From contig DGNO01000004.1 in assembly GCA_002389665.1 (NCBI GenBank), positions 240,149-304,148 of the forward strand: a stretch of DNA of 64,000 nucleotides, given 5' to 3'. Made by a program: the position numbers and the translations under genes. Under the pieces are notes generated by a model. That model did not search any database and was not told the origin of the DNA. It was given only the letters and a program-made list of their open reading frames with translations. This DNA comes from Rhodobiaceae bacterium UBA4490 (GTDB taxonomy: Bacteria > Pseudomonadota > Alphaproteobacteria > Parvibaculales > Parvibaculaceae). Shown here one piece after another: positions 17,418 to 26,405 of the stretch. Every line of letters starts with the position of its first letter. Within the stretch, counting starts at the first letter, position 1.

Positions 17418-19801
17418 AGGCCCGCCTGCCTTTCCGCCATGCAGCGGTGACGGGAAACGCGCGCTTCGGATGGCGGCTGCGCCGTGACCCGGCACCGCCC
17501 CTCCGGCGTTTGAAAAGAAATCTCTGGCCCAATGCCCGCTTCCAGGAAAACGCGCCCGCCGCGCCCGACAGGCACCGGCTTTCCGTCCCCATCGAGACGC
17601 GTAATGCGCCAGCCTTCCGGGAAAGGCGTCCCGTCGGCGCGGGCAAGATAAATCACTGCGCCCTTTTCCCCGGTCTTCTTGAACGCAACGAGATGGCCCG
17701 TGCGCGCGCCCGGCACGACGATTTTTTCCAGCACATCGAAACTCGTGCGCAGCGGCAGATCATGCGGGTCGATGGAAAGACGGTTTTCCTCATAAGCGCG
17801 CAGCGAGGTCAGCACCGCCCGGCCTGCCCCATCCGTGCGCGCAACAAGCCGCCGGTCCTGATAGATACGCACGTCTTCTTCATCACCCACATCGACAATC
17901 GCAAAACTGCCGGTAATGGGCGGGGCGAGCGCGGCCTCACCGCCTGCAAGAACCGCCGCGCCGCGTGCGGAAAGGCGCAGCGCCTGCGTGCCGCCGAAAC
18001 GCGTTGCGAGCAGCGCGGCATCGCCGATGGAAGAGCGGTATTCGAGCCCAACTTCTTCACGCTGCGTACCGCCCCGCGAAAGGCGTGCGGAATATCCCAC
18101 CTCGCCGATCGCCGCCGCATCCTTTCTGTAACGCAGATCGGAGGTCCAGCCCTCCCCGTCATAATCCGCGCCGAGCGCGCCGCTACCCTCACCCAGCGGA
18201 AAAGAGAGAAAGGCGCCGAAAAAGAAATCCTTCTCAGGTTTCAGAAGGCGCAAGGCGGAAAGCCGGTAAGTGGCGCCTGCGATGGGCCCCGAAAGCGTCA
18301 GCCCCGCGCTTCTGAAATCGGAACGCAATGACCCGGCAACACTTCCCCGCTCGTCCCTGTCGAGAAGCGAGAACGAAAGACTGTGCCCGCCCTCTCCCTG
18401 CACGGCGAACTGTCCCCGGGCCGTGGCGCGCGGCGGCGCATCGTCCTGTCCAAGCCGCCTGAAGCCGGGCGTTGCCGCCTCATAGGAAAAAGCCGCACTG
18501 AAAGGCGCGGCGCGCCATTCGTAAAAGCCGGCGCCCTTGATCCCGCTTTCGCCGTTCGAGCGGCTAAGCGTGGCGGAAAGATCGAGCGCGCCGAGACCAG
18601 AAAACGCGGCGGAAAGCCCGCTGCCGAAAGACTGAAAAGAAGAGGCTCCTTGCGCCCTTCCTTCCAGCGTTAAATTATTCGTCAGCCCGCGCCGGTAAAG
18701 CGCGGCGGCGAAGGGCGTGTCATAGGCATTCGAGCGCAGGCCAAACCCCTCGCGCAAGAAACCTGCTTCGAGCGAATAGGCGGCAAGGCCGGGGCGCAAA
18801 AGCTGGGGGCTTGCATAATAAGCCTGCGTCACTTGCCTTTCCCGGCCAAGCGCATCGCGCAGCACGACGGTAACCTCGCCGCTTCCTTGCACGGCCGGAA
18901 TATCCCCGAGCGAGAACGGCCCTTCCGGCACCTCGCCCTGAAACCGGCGCACGCCATTGATGAAAAGATCGACCGCGCCCGGCAATTCCGCTTCGCCGGT
19001 AAAATCGAGCGTCGGAAAAGTGATGAAACCAGGCTGCAGCGAAAACTCCGTGCCCCATTTTATCCCGCCGAAGCGCAGCGGAGCCTCGCCGAATTGCGGC
19101 TGGGTCAGCGTATCGCCCAAACTCAGCCGGGCAAGGCCCGCCGGGTCGTCATGGGTGACATGGCTTTCAAGCCGCGTGCAGCGGCGCGCAGTACCATAAA
19201 CGCAGGTGAAAACCGCCCGCGCATTGGAAAGGCCCGAAAAGATGACCCCTTCCCCAAGAAACCCGCCGCTGCTTTGCCCTTCACGCCAATCTGCGGAAAT
19301 ATCGTAATTGAAGAAAGCGCCCGCCCCTTCCGTGCGCGCTGCAAGCGCCTTTGACGACTGGACGGAAAGCAGCGTGCGCTTTTCACAGCCTGCCGCACAG
19401 ACAAGATCGAGCGTGCCTTTATCGATATTGAAAGAGACACGCATCCCCGAAAGCCTGTCTGCGGCAATGAACACCTTACCGCCGCGCTGCACGGCCTCAC
19501 CCTCGAAGGCGATACCTTCCCGGTTCACAAGAACGAGCGGAAGAAAAAGCCTGCCCCCTTCAACCAGAACACTGACCGCATCCGCGCGGGCCTTGCCGTC
19601 GATGACGGGAAGAAGAAAATGAAACTGCGCATCTTCTTTCTGACTTCTTTCAGAAGCACTACCCGTCACGTCCTCGTCAAACTGCGCATCGAGCGCGCCT
19701 CTGAGCGGCACAGGCCGCAGTGCCCCGGCAAGACTGTCGCCTCCCAAAAGAAATGCGGCAAGCATGAGCGCACTACTTGCGGACAAGACGGCGCGCATCA
19801 T
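17414..19801 (-). CDS. Fimbrial outer-membrane usher (CsuD/FimD-like)
   Basis: About 795 aa, the normal size for an usher. After a signal peptide come the N-terminal chaperone-binding part, a 24-strand pore region with the plug (AELPGAVDLFINGVRRFQGE, PEGPFSLGDIPAVQGSGEVT), and C-terminal domains (GAVIYLARADGTPFPEG). It assembles and exports pilin-chaperone complexes at the outer membrane. The start is uncertain: the MM pair at 19801/19798 gives a plausible signal peptide and a 29-bp overlap with the chaperone gene. Operon order is pilin-chaperone-usher-pilin. Confidence 0.9.
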   Translation of the reverse strand: MMRAVLSASSALMLAAFLLGGDSLAGALRPVPLRGALDAQFDEDVTGSASERSQKEDAQFHFLLPVIDGKARADAVSVLVEGGRLFLPLVLVNREGIAFEGEAVQRGGKVFIAADRLSGMRVSFNIDKGTLDLVCAAGCEKRTLLSVQSSKALAARTEGAGAFFNYDISADWREGQSSGGFLGEGVIFSGLSNARAVFTCVYGTARRCTRLESHVTHDDPAGLARLSLGDTLTQPQFGEAPLRFGGIKWGTEFSLQPGFITFPTLDFTGEAELPGAVDLFINGVRRFQGEVPEGPFSLGDIPAVQGSGEVTVVLRDALGRERQVTQAYYASPQLLRPGLAAYSLEAGFLREGFGLRSNAYDTPFAAALYRRGLTNNLTLEGRAQGASSFQSFGSGLSAAFSGLGALDLSATLSRSNGESGIKGAGFYEWRAAPFSAAFSYEAATPGFRRLGQDDAPPRATARGQFAVQGEGGHSLSFSLLDRDERGSVAGSLRSDFRSAGLTLSGPIAGATYRLSALRLLKPEKDFFFGAFLSFPLGEGSGALGADYDGEGWTSDLRYRKDAAAIGEVGYSARLSRGGTQREEVGLEYRSSIGDAALLATRFGGTQALRLSARGAAVLAGGEAALAPPITGSFAIVDVGDEEDVRIYQDRRLVARTDGAGRAVLTSLRAYEENRLSIDPHDLPLRTSFDVLEKIVVPGARTGHLVAFKKTGEKGAVIYLARADGTPFPEGWRITRLDGDGKPVPVGRGGRVFLEAGIGPEISFQTPEGRCRVTAQPPSEARVSRHRCMAERQAGL

Positions 19802-20495
19802 CGCCGGGCACCAAATCATAGAAGCGGGGAGAAGCATCACCGGCTGAGATGAGCGCCGCCTGAAAAGGCGCGCCCGTCCCATCACCCTGCCACGGCACGC
19901 ATTCGCGCGCCGCCGCGCCCGGCAAATAGTACTTCTGCGTCATGAGGCGCGCGCCGGAGGGCGATTTGAGCCAGAGCAGTTTTTCATGGGCGCTGCCCTC
20001 ATTGCGCGCATCAAGACAAAGCGCCCCGTCGCCGCGCGGCTTGAGTTTCAGCGACAACGTGCCCTCACTTGCCGCCGCTTCCAGAAAAACCGGAAGCAGC
20101 ATCTGCAAGCGCACACGCAGACTCAAAGATGTATCGGGCGGGGAAATATCCCGCGCCAGCACCCGGAAAGCGGTTTCTTTTTCGCCCCATTCACCTGCTT
20201 CCATCACACCGGCCCGCACGAGCCGCCGCTCGCCGGGCGCCAGGGTGAAAATCGGCGGCGTGATGATCAATCCCGGTGCTTCCTCATAAAAATCTTCTCC
20301 CCCTTCCTGGTGCCAGCGATACCCCAGCATTTCGATGCTGACGGGTTTCTCCGCCGTATTGGCGACATGAAAAACACCGACCGGGTTTTCCCGCGGCAGG
20401 AGAAGCGAGACGGGACCGATCTCGAAGGCGGACGCATGGCCCGGGATCAAAAACAAGAACGCCGCGCAAAACCAGGAACAGAGAGACCGCATCAT
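19773..20495 (-). CDS. Periplasmic fimbrial chaperone (CsuC/PapD-like)
   Basis: 240 aa. A signal peptide (cleaved near GHASA-FEIGP) precedes two Ig-like domains. Family hallmarks are the N-terminal strand IGPVSLLLPRENPVGVFHVAN and the segment PPIFTLAPGERRLVRAG, which corresponds to the subunit-binding Arg region. The chaperone holds pilin subunits by donor-strand complementation and delivers them to the usher encoded next. GGGAGGGAAG directly precedes the start, 10 nt after the pilin gene stop, so it is co-transcribed. Confidence 0.9.
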   Translation of the reverse strand: MMRSLCSWFCAAFLFLIPGHASAFEIGPVSLLLPRENPVGVFHVANTAEKPVSIEMLGYRWHQEGGEDFYEEAPGLIITPPIFTLAPGERRLVRAGVMEAGEWGEKETAFRVLARDISPPDTSLSLRVRLQMLLPVFLEAAASEGTLSLKLKPRGDGALCLDARNEGSAHEKLLWLKSPSGARLMTQKYYLPGAAARECVPWQGDGTGAPFQAALISAGDASPRFYDLVPGDDARRLVRK

Positions 20496-20505
20496 CTTCC
20501 CTCCC

Positions 20506-21027
20506 TCAATAGGTGATGGTCGCTGTGACGGTGTCGGTATAAAGGCCGGAGGGCACGGACTGCCCGCCGGGGATCTGGCCGTAAACGGTGAGCGCCTGCA
20601 GCGCGCCGCTGCCCGTTCCGCTTACGGTGTTGACGCCAGATGTCTCTCCCCAGACGCTGGTGCGGGCCGCATCGCTGTAAAGCGAATAGGCGAGCTGATT
20701 GCCTCCATTCGTCATGAAACGCGTGGCGACACTTGCCCCTGCCCCGAGCCCGGCGCTCAAGCCCACTTCATAAGCGGCGCCATTCGTGCAGGTGATTTCA
20801 AGCGTCGTTGCCGCATTGAGCGGCGTGCCAGAGACGGGATTATAATTGCCGAAATTGAGATCGTTCGCGGTGATCGAGCAGGCGGCGAGCACGCTCGCCG
20901 TCACCTGAAACGTGTCGCTATCCGTCGCCGCCTGAAGCGGCTGCGACAAGGAGAGAAGAAAGGAGGAAAGAAAGGCAGCGCTGAACCGGCGCAGCGATGG
21001 CCAGATGCCGAAGCAGATGAAGCTCAT
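20506..21027 (-). CDS. Spore coat U (SCPU) domain protein, probable major pilin
   Basis: 173 aa. A signal peptide ends near residue 34 (PLQA-ATDSD), followed by an SCPU domain: FQVTASVLAACSITANDLNF, then GNYNPVSGTPL, a second Cys in EITCTNGAAYEVGLS, and a C-terminal SGLYTDTVTATITY. Two cysteines should form the domain disulphide. As the first gene of the operon it is the likely major subunit, like CsuA/B. The shaft is expected to be a thin archaic-type pilus used for surface attachment. Confidence 0.87.
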   Translation of the reverse strand: MSFICFGIWPSLRRFSAAFLSSFLLSLSQPLQAATDSDTFQVTASVLAACSITANDLNFGNYNPVSGTPLNAATTLEITCTNGAAYEVGLSAGLGAGASVATRFMTNGGNQLAYSLYSDAARTSVWGETSGVNTVSGTGSGALQALTVYGQIPGGQSVPSGLYTDTVTATITY

Positions 21028-21286
21028 GACAAACGTCCTGTCGCCGCCTCATGGCCTGCGCGCCCGAACGCCGCTTCTATCCGCAACCTGAATGGGACGA
21101 ACTCTCACATTCTTGCTGCGGCGCCGCACCTTACCTGAAGGCACAGCGAAACGTCATCTCCACCCATCCGTCAGAATACGGAATGTCACCTAAGAAAGCG
21201 TAAACCGGAAAGTTTATATTGAACGATACAACCTTTGAGCGCATATCCGGGAAAACAGCACCGAATAGCAGCGCAGGCGCTCCGCC

Positions 21287-21868
21287 TCAGCGGTTGAAAG
21301 CCTCGGGAAAAGGCGTTTCGTCCCGCGCGCGAATATCAGCAGGCGGCAAGCCGAACCCAAGATCGACAAACTCGAAACCGGAAAAAGGCTGCGTCAGGAA
21401 CGGTCCTTCCACCTGCAGCAATTCTTCCAGCGCCAATGTCGTGCCGGCATGAGCGAGAATAAACGGCGCGCCGCTTTTGCCGTCGATCAGCGGCAGGCAG
21501 TTCATGATGACTTCTTCCTGCCGTTCGCGCTCATAACGCTCGCGCACGAGCACGCGCGCCCCGCAGGCATATTGGATCATTGAGCCGGCCCGTTTGACGC
21601 CGCGGGCAATACGCTCCGCGCCGATATAATCGCCGTAGCGCCGGCCTGTGATGTCATGAGGGACGCGTGCGCTATGGCCTGTGCCGACCAGACGGAAGAC
21701 GACATCGTCTTCCGTGACTTCCATGAGAATAAGGTGAGGGAGAAGATTGGCGATCTGCCGGTTGGGGCCGACATCGCGGCGGTCGGGCAGCCCGCCATCG
21801 GCCGGCAAGAGAGAGCGCCAGTACTCCCCAAGCTGTTGCATGGGATCAATGGTTTGTACGGCGGACAA
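21287..21868 (-). CDS. PAS_5-type PAS domain protein
   Basis: 193 aa, almost entirely one PAS domain of the alphaproteobacterial PAS_5 kind: LGEYWRSLLPADGGLPDRRD, RQIANLLPHLILMEV, FRLVGTGHSARVPHDITGRR, then a C-terminal strand segment. There is no output domain. Members such as Caulobacter MopJ act as small signalling modulators; this protein's partner is unknown. It is divergent from the cytochrome bd operon, with a 247-bp gap. Confidence 0.8.
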   Translation of the reverse strand: MSAVQTIDPMQQLGEYWRSLLPADGGLPDRRDVGPNRQIANLLPHLILMEVTEDDVVFRLVGTGHSARVPHDITGRRYGDYIGAERIARGVKRAGSMIQYACGARVLVRERYERERQEEVIMNCLPLIDGKSGAPFILAHAGTTLALEELLQVEGPFLTQPFSGFEFVDLGFGLPPADIRARDETPFPEAFNR

Positions 21869-22115
21869 CGCAAATCTCCCGCAGAATGAAACGGATAGGC
21901 CCCCCAGACTTTCGGCCGAAGACGGTCAGCCCGTCTCTGGCCCCGACTCTAAAATCGAGCCCCCAAAAAAACATTAACGCGAAGCCCGTCCCGCGCCTGC
22001 GGCAAAGCCGCCCGCATGGCGGTTTTTCGCGTCACGGCGCTAGAGTCCCAGCCCGTTTTGCCTATAGTTAATAGAACGCGACGGACAGTTTCAGGTTCCA
22101 GCCCGGAGGGCCGGC

Positions 22116-23537
22116 ATGATCGATCTCGATCCCATTCTTCTTGCCCGTATCCAGTTTGCCTTCACCATTTCCTTTCACATCGTCTTTCCCGCTTTCACGA
22201 TCGGGCTGGCGAGCTTTCTGGCCGTGGTGGAATGGCGCTGGCTTGCAACGGGCGATGAGCGCTTCCGCAAACTTTATAAATTCTGGGTGAAAATATTCGC
22301 CGTCGCCTTCGGCATGGGCGTCGTTTCCGGCGTCGTCATGTCCTACCAATTCGGCACGAACTGGTCGGTCTTTTCGGACAAAGTGGGCAATGTCATCGGC
22401 CCGTTGCTCGGCTATGAAGTGCTGACCGCGTTTTTCCTCGAAGCCTCTTTCCTCGGCATCATGCTTTTCGGCTGGGGCCGGGTCAGCGCGCGCATGCATT
22501 TCGCCTCGACCTGCATCGTCGCCATCGGCACGTTGATTTCCGCCTTCTGGATTCTTTCCGCCAATAGCTGGATGCAAACCCCGCAAGGCTTCGAGATCGG
22601 CCCGGACGGACGGCTTTTCCCGACGGACTGGCTGGAGATCATTTTCAATCCCTCCTTCCCTTACCGCTTCGCCCATATGGTCACGGCCGCATATCTTACC
22701 ACCGCCTTCGTGGTGGGCGGGGTCGGCGCCTTTTATCTCTGGCACAAAAGACATGAGAGCGAGGCGCGCGTCATGCTCGGCATGGCGGTGATCATGGCCG
22801 CGCTCGTTGCGCCCTTGCAGGTTTTCCTCGGCGATCAGCACGGCCTCAACACGCTCGAGCACCAGCCCGCAAAGGTTGCTGCGATGGAGGGCCATTACGA
22901 GACCGGACGCGGCGTGCCGCTGCTGCTCTTCGGCTGGCCCGATGAGGAAGCCGAAGAGATGCGCTACACGGTCGAAATTCCCGGCCTTGCCAGCCTCATC
23001 CTCACCCATGACTGGGACGGCGAGGTGAAAGGCCTGAAAGACTGGCCGCGCGATGAGCGCCCGCCCGTTGCCTGGGTCTTCTGGTCCTTCCGCGTCATGG
23101 TGGGGATCGGGTTTTTGATGGTCGGCATCGGCCTTGTCAGCGCCCTCTATTATTACCGCGGCAAGCTTTTCGAAACGCGCTGGCTGCAGCTCTGGTGGAT
23201 GGCGATGATGCCGAGCGGCTTCATCGCGCTGCTCGCCGGATGGTTCGTCACCGAAATCGGCCGCCAGCCTTATGTCGCCTACGGCATCATCAAAACCGCC
23301 GACGGCGTGTCTCCCGCCATTCTGGGGCCGCAAGTCGCCTGGTCGCTGCTCGCTTTCATCATCATGTACACGCTCGTCTTCGGCGCGGGCAGTTTCTACA
23401 TCCTCAAACTGATCGGCAAAGGCATTCCGCCGGGCGAAGACAGCGCGCAGGACGAAGGAAGCGATTATTACGGCCATGGGCTGGAAGCTGCGCCCATGCG
23501 CGCGGCAGGCAGAAAACCGGAGGCGCCGCATGTTTGA
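22116..23537 (+). CDS. cydA: Cytochrome bd-type ubiquinol oxidase subunit I
   Basis: 473 aa, about nine transmembrane helices. The haem ligands sit in SFHIVFP (helix 1) and later helices. The Q-loop start GDQHGLNTLEHQPAKVAAMEG is visible, and WFVTEIGRQPYVAYG is a strong family signature. The short Q-loop is typical of the cyanide-insensitive (CIO) subfamily. It oxidises quinol and reduces O2 to water without proton pumping, supporting growth at low oxygen. Start ATG 22116 follows GGAGGGCCGGC. cydB overlaps its end by 8 nt. Confidence 0.95.
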   Translation: MIDLDPILLARIQFAFTISFHIVFPAFTIGLASFLAVVEWRWLATGDERFRKLYKFWVKIFAVAFGMGVVSGVVMSYQFGTNWSVFSDKVGNVIGPLLGYEVLTAFFLEASFLGIMLFGWGRVSARMHFASTCIVAIGTLISAFWILSANSWMQTPQGFEIGPDGRLFPTDWLEIIFNPSFPYRFAHMVTAAYLTTAFVVGGVGAFYLWHKRHESEARVMLGMAVIMAALVAPLQVFLGDQHGLNTLEHQPAKVAAMEGHYETGRGVPLLLFGWPDEEAEEMRYTVEIPGLASLILTHDWDGEVKGLKDWPRDERPPVAWVFWSFRVMVGIGFLMVGIGLVSALYYYRGKLFETRWLQLWWMAMMPSGFIALLAGWFVTEIGRQPYVAYGIIKTADGVSPAILGPQVAWSLLAFIIMYTLVFGAGSFYILKLIGKGIPPGEDSAQDEGSDYYGHGLEAAPMRAAGRKPEAPHV

Positions 23538-24552
23538 CTTTTCTTCCGCGCTCGATCTTCCCCTGATCTGGGGCCTTCTTATCGCGGCAGCGGTTTTTCT
23601 TTACGTGCTGCTCGACGGGTTCGATCTCGGCCTCGGCATTCTTTTTCCCTTCGCCCCATCCGACAAATCCCGCGACCGGATGATGAATTCCATCGCGCCC
23701 TTCTGGGACGGCAACGAAACCTGGCTCGTGCTGGGCGGCGGCGGGCTCTTTGCCGCCTTCCCGCTTGCCTATGCGGTGCTCATGCCCGCCTTTTACATTC
23801 CCATCATCCTGATGCTGCTCGGGCTCATCATGCGCGGCGTCGCCTTCGAGTTCCGCTTCAAGGCGGAGGGCAACTCGCGCCGCCTCTGGGATTACACGTT
23901 TCACTTCGGCTCGCTTACCGCTGCGCTTTGCCAGGGCATGGTGCTCGGCGCCTTCGTGCAAGGGGCGGAAGTTTCGGGCCGCAATTTCGCAGGCGGGCCG
24001 TTCGATTGGGCAAGCGCTTTCAGCGTCATGACCGGGCTTGCGGTCGTTGCAGGCTACGTGCTTCTCGGCGCCGCCTGGCTCATTATGAAGACGGAGGAGG
24101 AAACGCAGGACTGGGCCCGAAAGGTCGCGTCTTACGCGCTCGGTCTGGTCGGGATTTTCATGGGGCTCGTCAGCCTTTCCGTACCCTTTCTCAATCCCGC
24201 CATTGCCGATTTCTGGTTTTCGGCGCCCAATATCTTCTTCCTCACGCCCGTGCCGCTTTTTACCGCCGCGCTCTTTGTTCTCCTTTGGCGCGATCTGCAC
24301 CGCGCCGATGCCGAATACCGGCCCTTCCTGACCGCCATGGGCATTTTCGCGCTGGGCTATCTCGGCCTTGCCCTCAGCCTTTATCCCTGGATCGTGCCCT
24401 TCGAGATCGATATCTGGGGCGCAGCCGCTGCCGGCACCTCCCTCTCCTTGCTGCTTGTCGGGGTGCTGCCGCTTTTGCCCATCATCCTCGGCTATACCGC
24501 CTATAGCTATTACGTCTTCCGCGGGAAGGCGGGCCATGAGCCGATTTATTGA
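23530..24552 (+). CDS. cydB: Cytochrome bd-type ubiquinol oxidase subunit II
   Basis: 340 aa, eight or nine transmembrane helices. Family motifs include FLYVLLDGFDLGLGILFPF near the start, FWDGNETWLVLGGGGLFAAF, and MRGVAFEFRFKAE. It forms the membrane heterodimer with CydA. Its ATG at 23530 overlaps the cydA stop, and the DUF2474 gene overlaps its own 3' end, so all three are translationally coupled. Confidence 0.95.
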   Translation: MFDFSSALDLPLIWGLLIAAAVFLYVLLDGFDLGLGILFPFAPSDKSRDRMMNSIAPFWDGNETWLVLGGGGLFAAFPLAYAVLMPAFYIPIILMLLGLIMRGVAFEFRFKAEGNSRRLWDYTFHFGSLTAALCQGMVLGAFVQGAEVSGRNFAGGPFDWASAFSVMTGLAVVAGYVLLGAAWLIMKTEEETQDWARKVASYALGLVGIFMGLVSLSVPFLNPAIADFWFSAPNIFFLTPVPLFTAALFVLLWRDLHRADAEYRPFLTAMGIFALGYLGLALSLYPWIVPFEIDIWGAAAAGTSLSLLLVGVLPLLPIILGYTAYSYYVFRGKAGHEPIY

Positions 24553-24685
24553 GCGCACGCGCCGCTGGCTCAGCACCCATCCCAAAGCCCGGCAATGGCT
24601 CTGGTTTGCCGCGCTTTGGGCAGGCGGTCTTGCCGCCGTCACCGCCCTTTCCTACCCCATCAAGTGGCTTATGACCGGGCTTTAA
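24536..24685 (+). CDS. DUF2474 small membrane protein, likely oxidase accessory subunit
   Basis: 49 aa with a basic N-terminus (MSRFIERTRRWLSTHPKAR) and one transmembrane helix (WLWFAALWAGGLAAVTALSY). Its ATG lies inside the last codons of cydB (17-nt overlap), so it is translated with the oxidase. Proteins of this size and position (DUF2474, analogous to CydX) are thought to stabilise bd oxidases. The role here is inferred from position and size. Confidence 0.8.
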   Translation: MSRFIERTRRWLSTHPKARQWLWFAALWAGGLAAVTALSYPIKWLMTGL

Positions 24686-24773
24686 CCATGCGCGCGGGTA
24701 AGCGCGTTCCCATGCGCCGTTGACCTGAACGTGAATTCCCGTGATCGCCTCTTCCTGCCATCTTTTGATCAAA

Positions 24774-24792
24774 CGTCCCAAGTTACGGGACG
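24774..24792. promoter_or_regulatory. Inverted repeat upstream of AraC regulator
   Basis: CGTCCC-AAGTTAC-GGGACG has perfect 6-bp arms and lies 34 bp before the regulator's ATG. The octamer CGTCCCAA recurs at 25764-25771, just after the regulator gene and before the VOC gene, so it may be a regulator binding half-site. Confidence 0.35.
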
Positions 24793-24826
24793 AAACAGAT
24801 GAAACGGCAGAAAACAGGGGCCGGGT

Positions 24827-25753
24827 ATGGATGTACTCAACGACATTCTCGACACGCTGGATCTGAAGGGCGCGCTTTATTTCCGCACTGATTTTTGCGC
24901 TCCCTGGGGTGTCACGGTGCCGGAGCTGCAGCAAGCTGCCCGCTTCCATCTTGTGGTGCAGGGCAATTGCCATGTAACCTTCCCCTCCGGCGCGGAAATC
25001 GATCTGGGGCCCGGCGATCTGGTGCTCATTCCCAAGGGCCGCTCGCATGTTCTGTCCGACAAAAGCGGTGCGCACGCTCCGCCGCTTGAAACGGTGCTGG
25101 AGCGCGCCGGTTTTGCCGGGCAAGGCGTCCTTGTCTGGGGCGAAGGCAGCGCCCATGCGGCCACTCAAATGGTCTGCGGGCACCTCTCCTTCCGCGGCGG
25201 CGCGGACCATCCGCTGCTGCGCGCCCTGCCCGAATATATGCTGGCAAGCGCGGCCACCCGGGCGCGCACGCCGCTGCTCGATGAAATGCTGCGCCTTGTC
25301 GCGCGCACCGTCTTTTCCGGGGAGATCGGCTCGGACGCCGCCGTCACGCGCCTCTCGGAAATCGTTTTCATCGAGCTGTTGCGCGCCGGCATTGCCGAAG
25401 ACCCGCAGCTCGGCACGATGCTCGAAGCCTTGCGCGACAAGCAGATCGGCCGCGCCCTCGAACTTATTCACGCCAACCCCGCCCGCCCCTGGACGGTGGA
25501 ACACCTGGCGGCGGAAATCGGCATGTCGCGCAGCCGTTTTGCCGACCGCTTTTCCTCGCTGATGGGCGTCGGCCCCATGGCTTATCTGGCCGATTGGCGG
25601 CTGCAAAAAGCACTGGCGCTGCTCGACGATTCGCGCTGCTCCGTGCAGCAGGTCGCAACCCAAACGGGCTATCAGTCACCGGCCGCTTTCACCCGCGCTT
25701 TTGCCGGAAAATTCGGCCTTCCGCCGACGGAATATCGCCGCGCCCTCGCTTGA
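24827..25753 (+). CDS. AraC-family regulator with cupin sensor domain
   Basis: 308 aa. Residues ~1-200 form a cupin-type (cupin_6/AraC-binding) ligand domain, with FHLVVQGNCHVTF, then LGPGDLVLIPKG. Residues ~205-308 carry the double helix-turn-helix (WTVEHLAAEIGMSRSRFADR and VATQTGYQSPAAFTRAFAGK). The ligand is unknown. The VOC and MAPEG genes follow on the same strand 240 bp later and are the nearest candidate targets. Confidence 0.92.
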   Translation: MDVLNDILDTLDLKGALYFRTDFCAPWGVTVPELQQAARFHLVVQGNCHVTFPSGAEIDLGPGDLVLIPKGRSHVLSDKSGAHAPPLETVLERAGFAGQGVLVWGEGSAHAATQMVCGHLSFRGGADHPLLRALPEYMLASAATRARTPLLDEMLRLVARTVFSGEIGSDAAVTRLSEIVFIELLRAGIAEDPQLGTMLEALRDKQIGRALELIHANPARPWTVEHLAAEIGMSRSRFADRFSSLMGVGPMAYLADWRLQKALALLDDSRCSVQQVATQTGYQSPAAFTRAFAGKFGLPPTEYRRALA

Positions 25754-25992
25754 GTTTGCGTTCCGTCCCAAAGACATTGCAGTAAATCCCTATCTCTTGC
25801 GGGCTAATTGATCAATCGTCCGGCCCGCCACAAATTGCCCCTGTCGGCCAGTAACGGCCCGAAGGAGCGGCAGTGCCCGCGTCCCGAAGGCCATCCGTCC
25901 GTATCTGCCGCAAGGGGCACCCTTTAAAGAACGCTCCTTCCGGCATCATTGATGACCGGCCATGCACGGCCAGTTCGAACAAGGGTAAGACC

Positions 25993-26382
25993 ATGAATAT
26001 CATCGATCACCTCTCCGTCGGCGTCCCCAGCATTGACGAGGCGCGGAAATATTACGACGGCCTGATGGAAACGCTTGGCTGCACCTGCATGGCCGCCACC
26101 GACGGCTTTGCCGCTTACGGCAATGGCTCGGTCCAGTTTCTCGTGATGCTGCCCAATGACGGCGGCACGTATACCGCCGGCAACGGCACACATATCTGCT
26201 TTGCCGCGGCAACGCGTGAAGCGGTCGACGCTTTCCACAAGTTCGGCTCCGCCAATGGCGGCCAGTGCGAAGGTGAACCGGGCCCGCGCGCGGCCTATCC
26301 GAAGCCGGACATCTACACCACCTTCGTGCGTGACCCCTTCGGCAACAAGCTCGAAGCGATTCACAACGGATTTTCTGCGTAA
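25993..26382 (+). CDS. VOC (glyoxalase/bleomycin-resistance) family protein
   Basis: 129 aa, one vicinal-oxygen-chelate domain. It begins with the typical IIDHLSVGVPSIDEARKYYD, whose first His is a metal ligand, and ends with YTTFVRDPFGNKLEAIHNG, where the Glu is another. Such proteins bind a metal and act on thiol adducts, dioxygenase substrates or drugs; the exact reaction cannot be read. AAGGGTAAG precedes the ATG at 25993. It is followed 23 nt later by the MAPEG gene, so the two form a likely operon. Confidence 0.85.
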   Translation: MNIIDHLSVGVPSIDEARKYYDGLMETLGCTCMAATDGFAAYGNGSVQFLVMLPNDGGTYTAGNGTHICFAAATREAVDAFHKFGSANGGQCEGEPGPRAAYPKPDIYTTFVRDPFGNKLEAIHNGFSA

Positions 26383-26405
26383 CCTTTGACTATATGGGGC
26401 TGATT

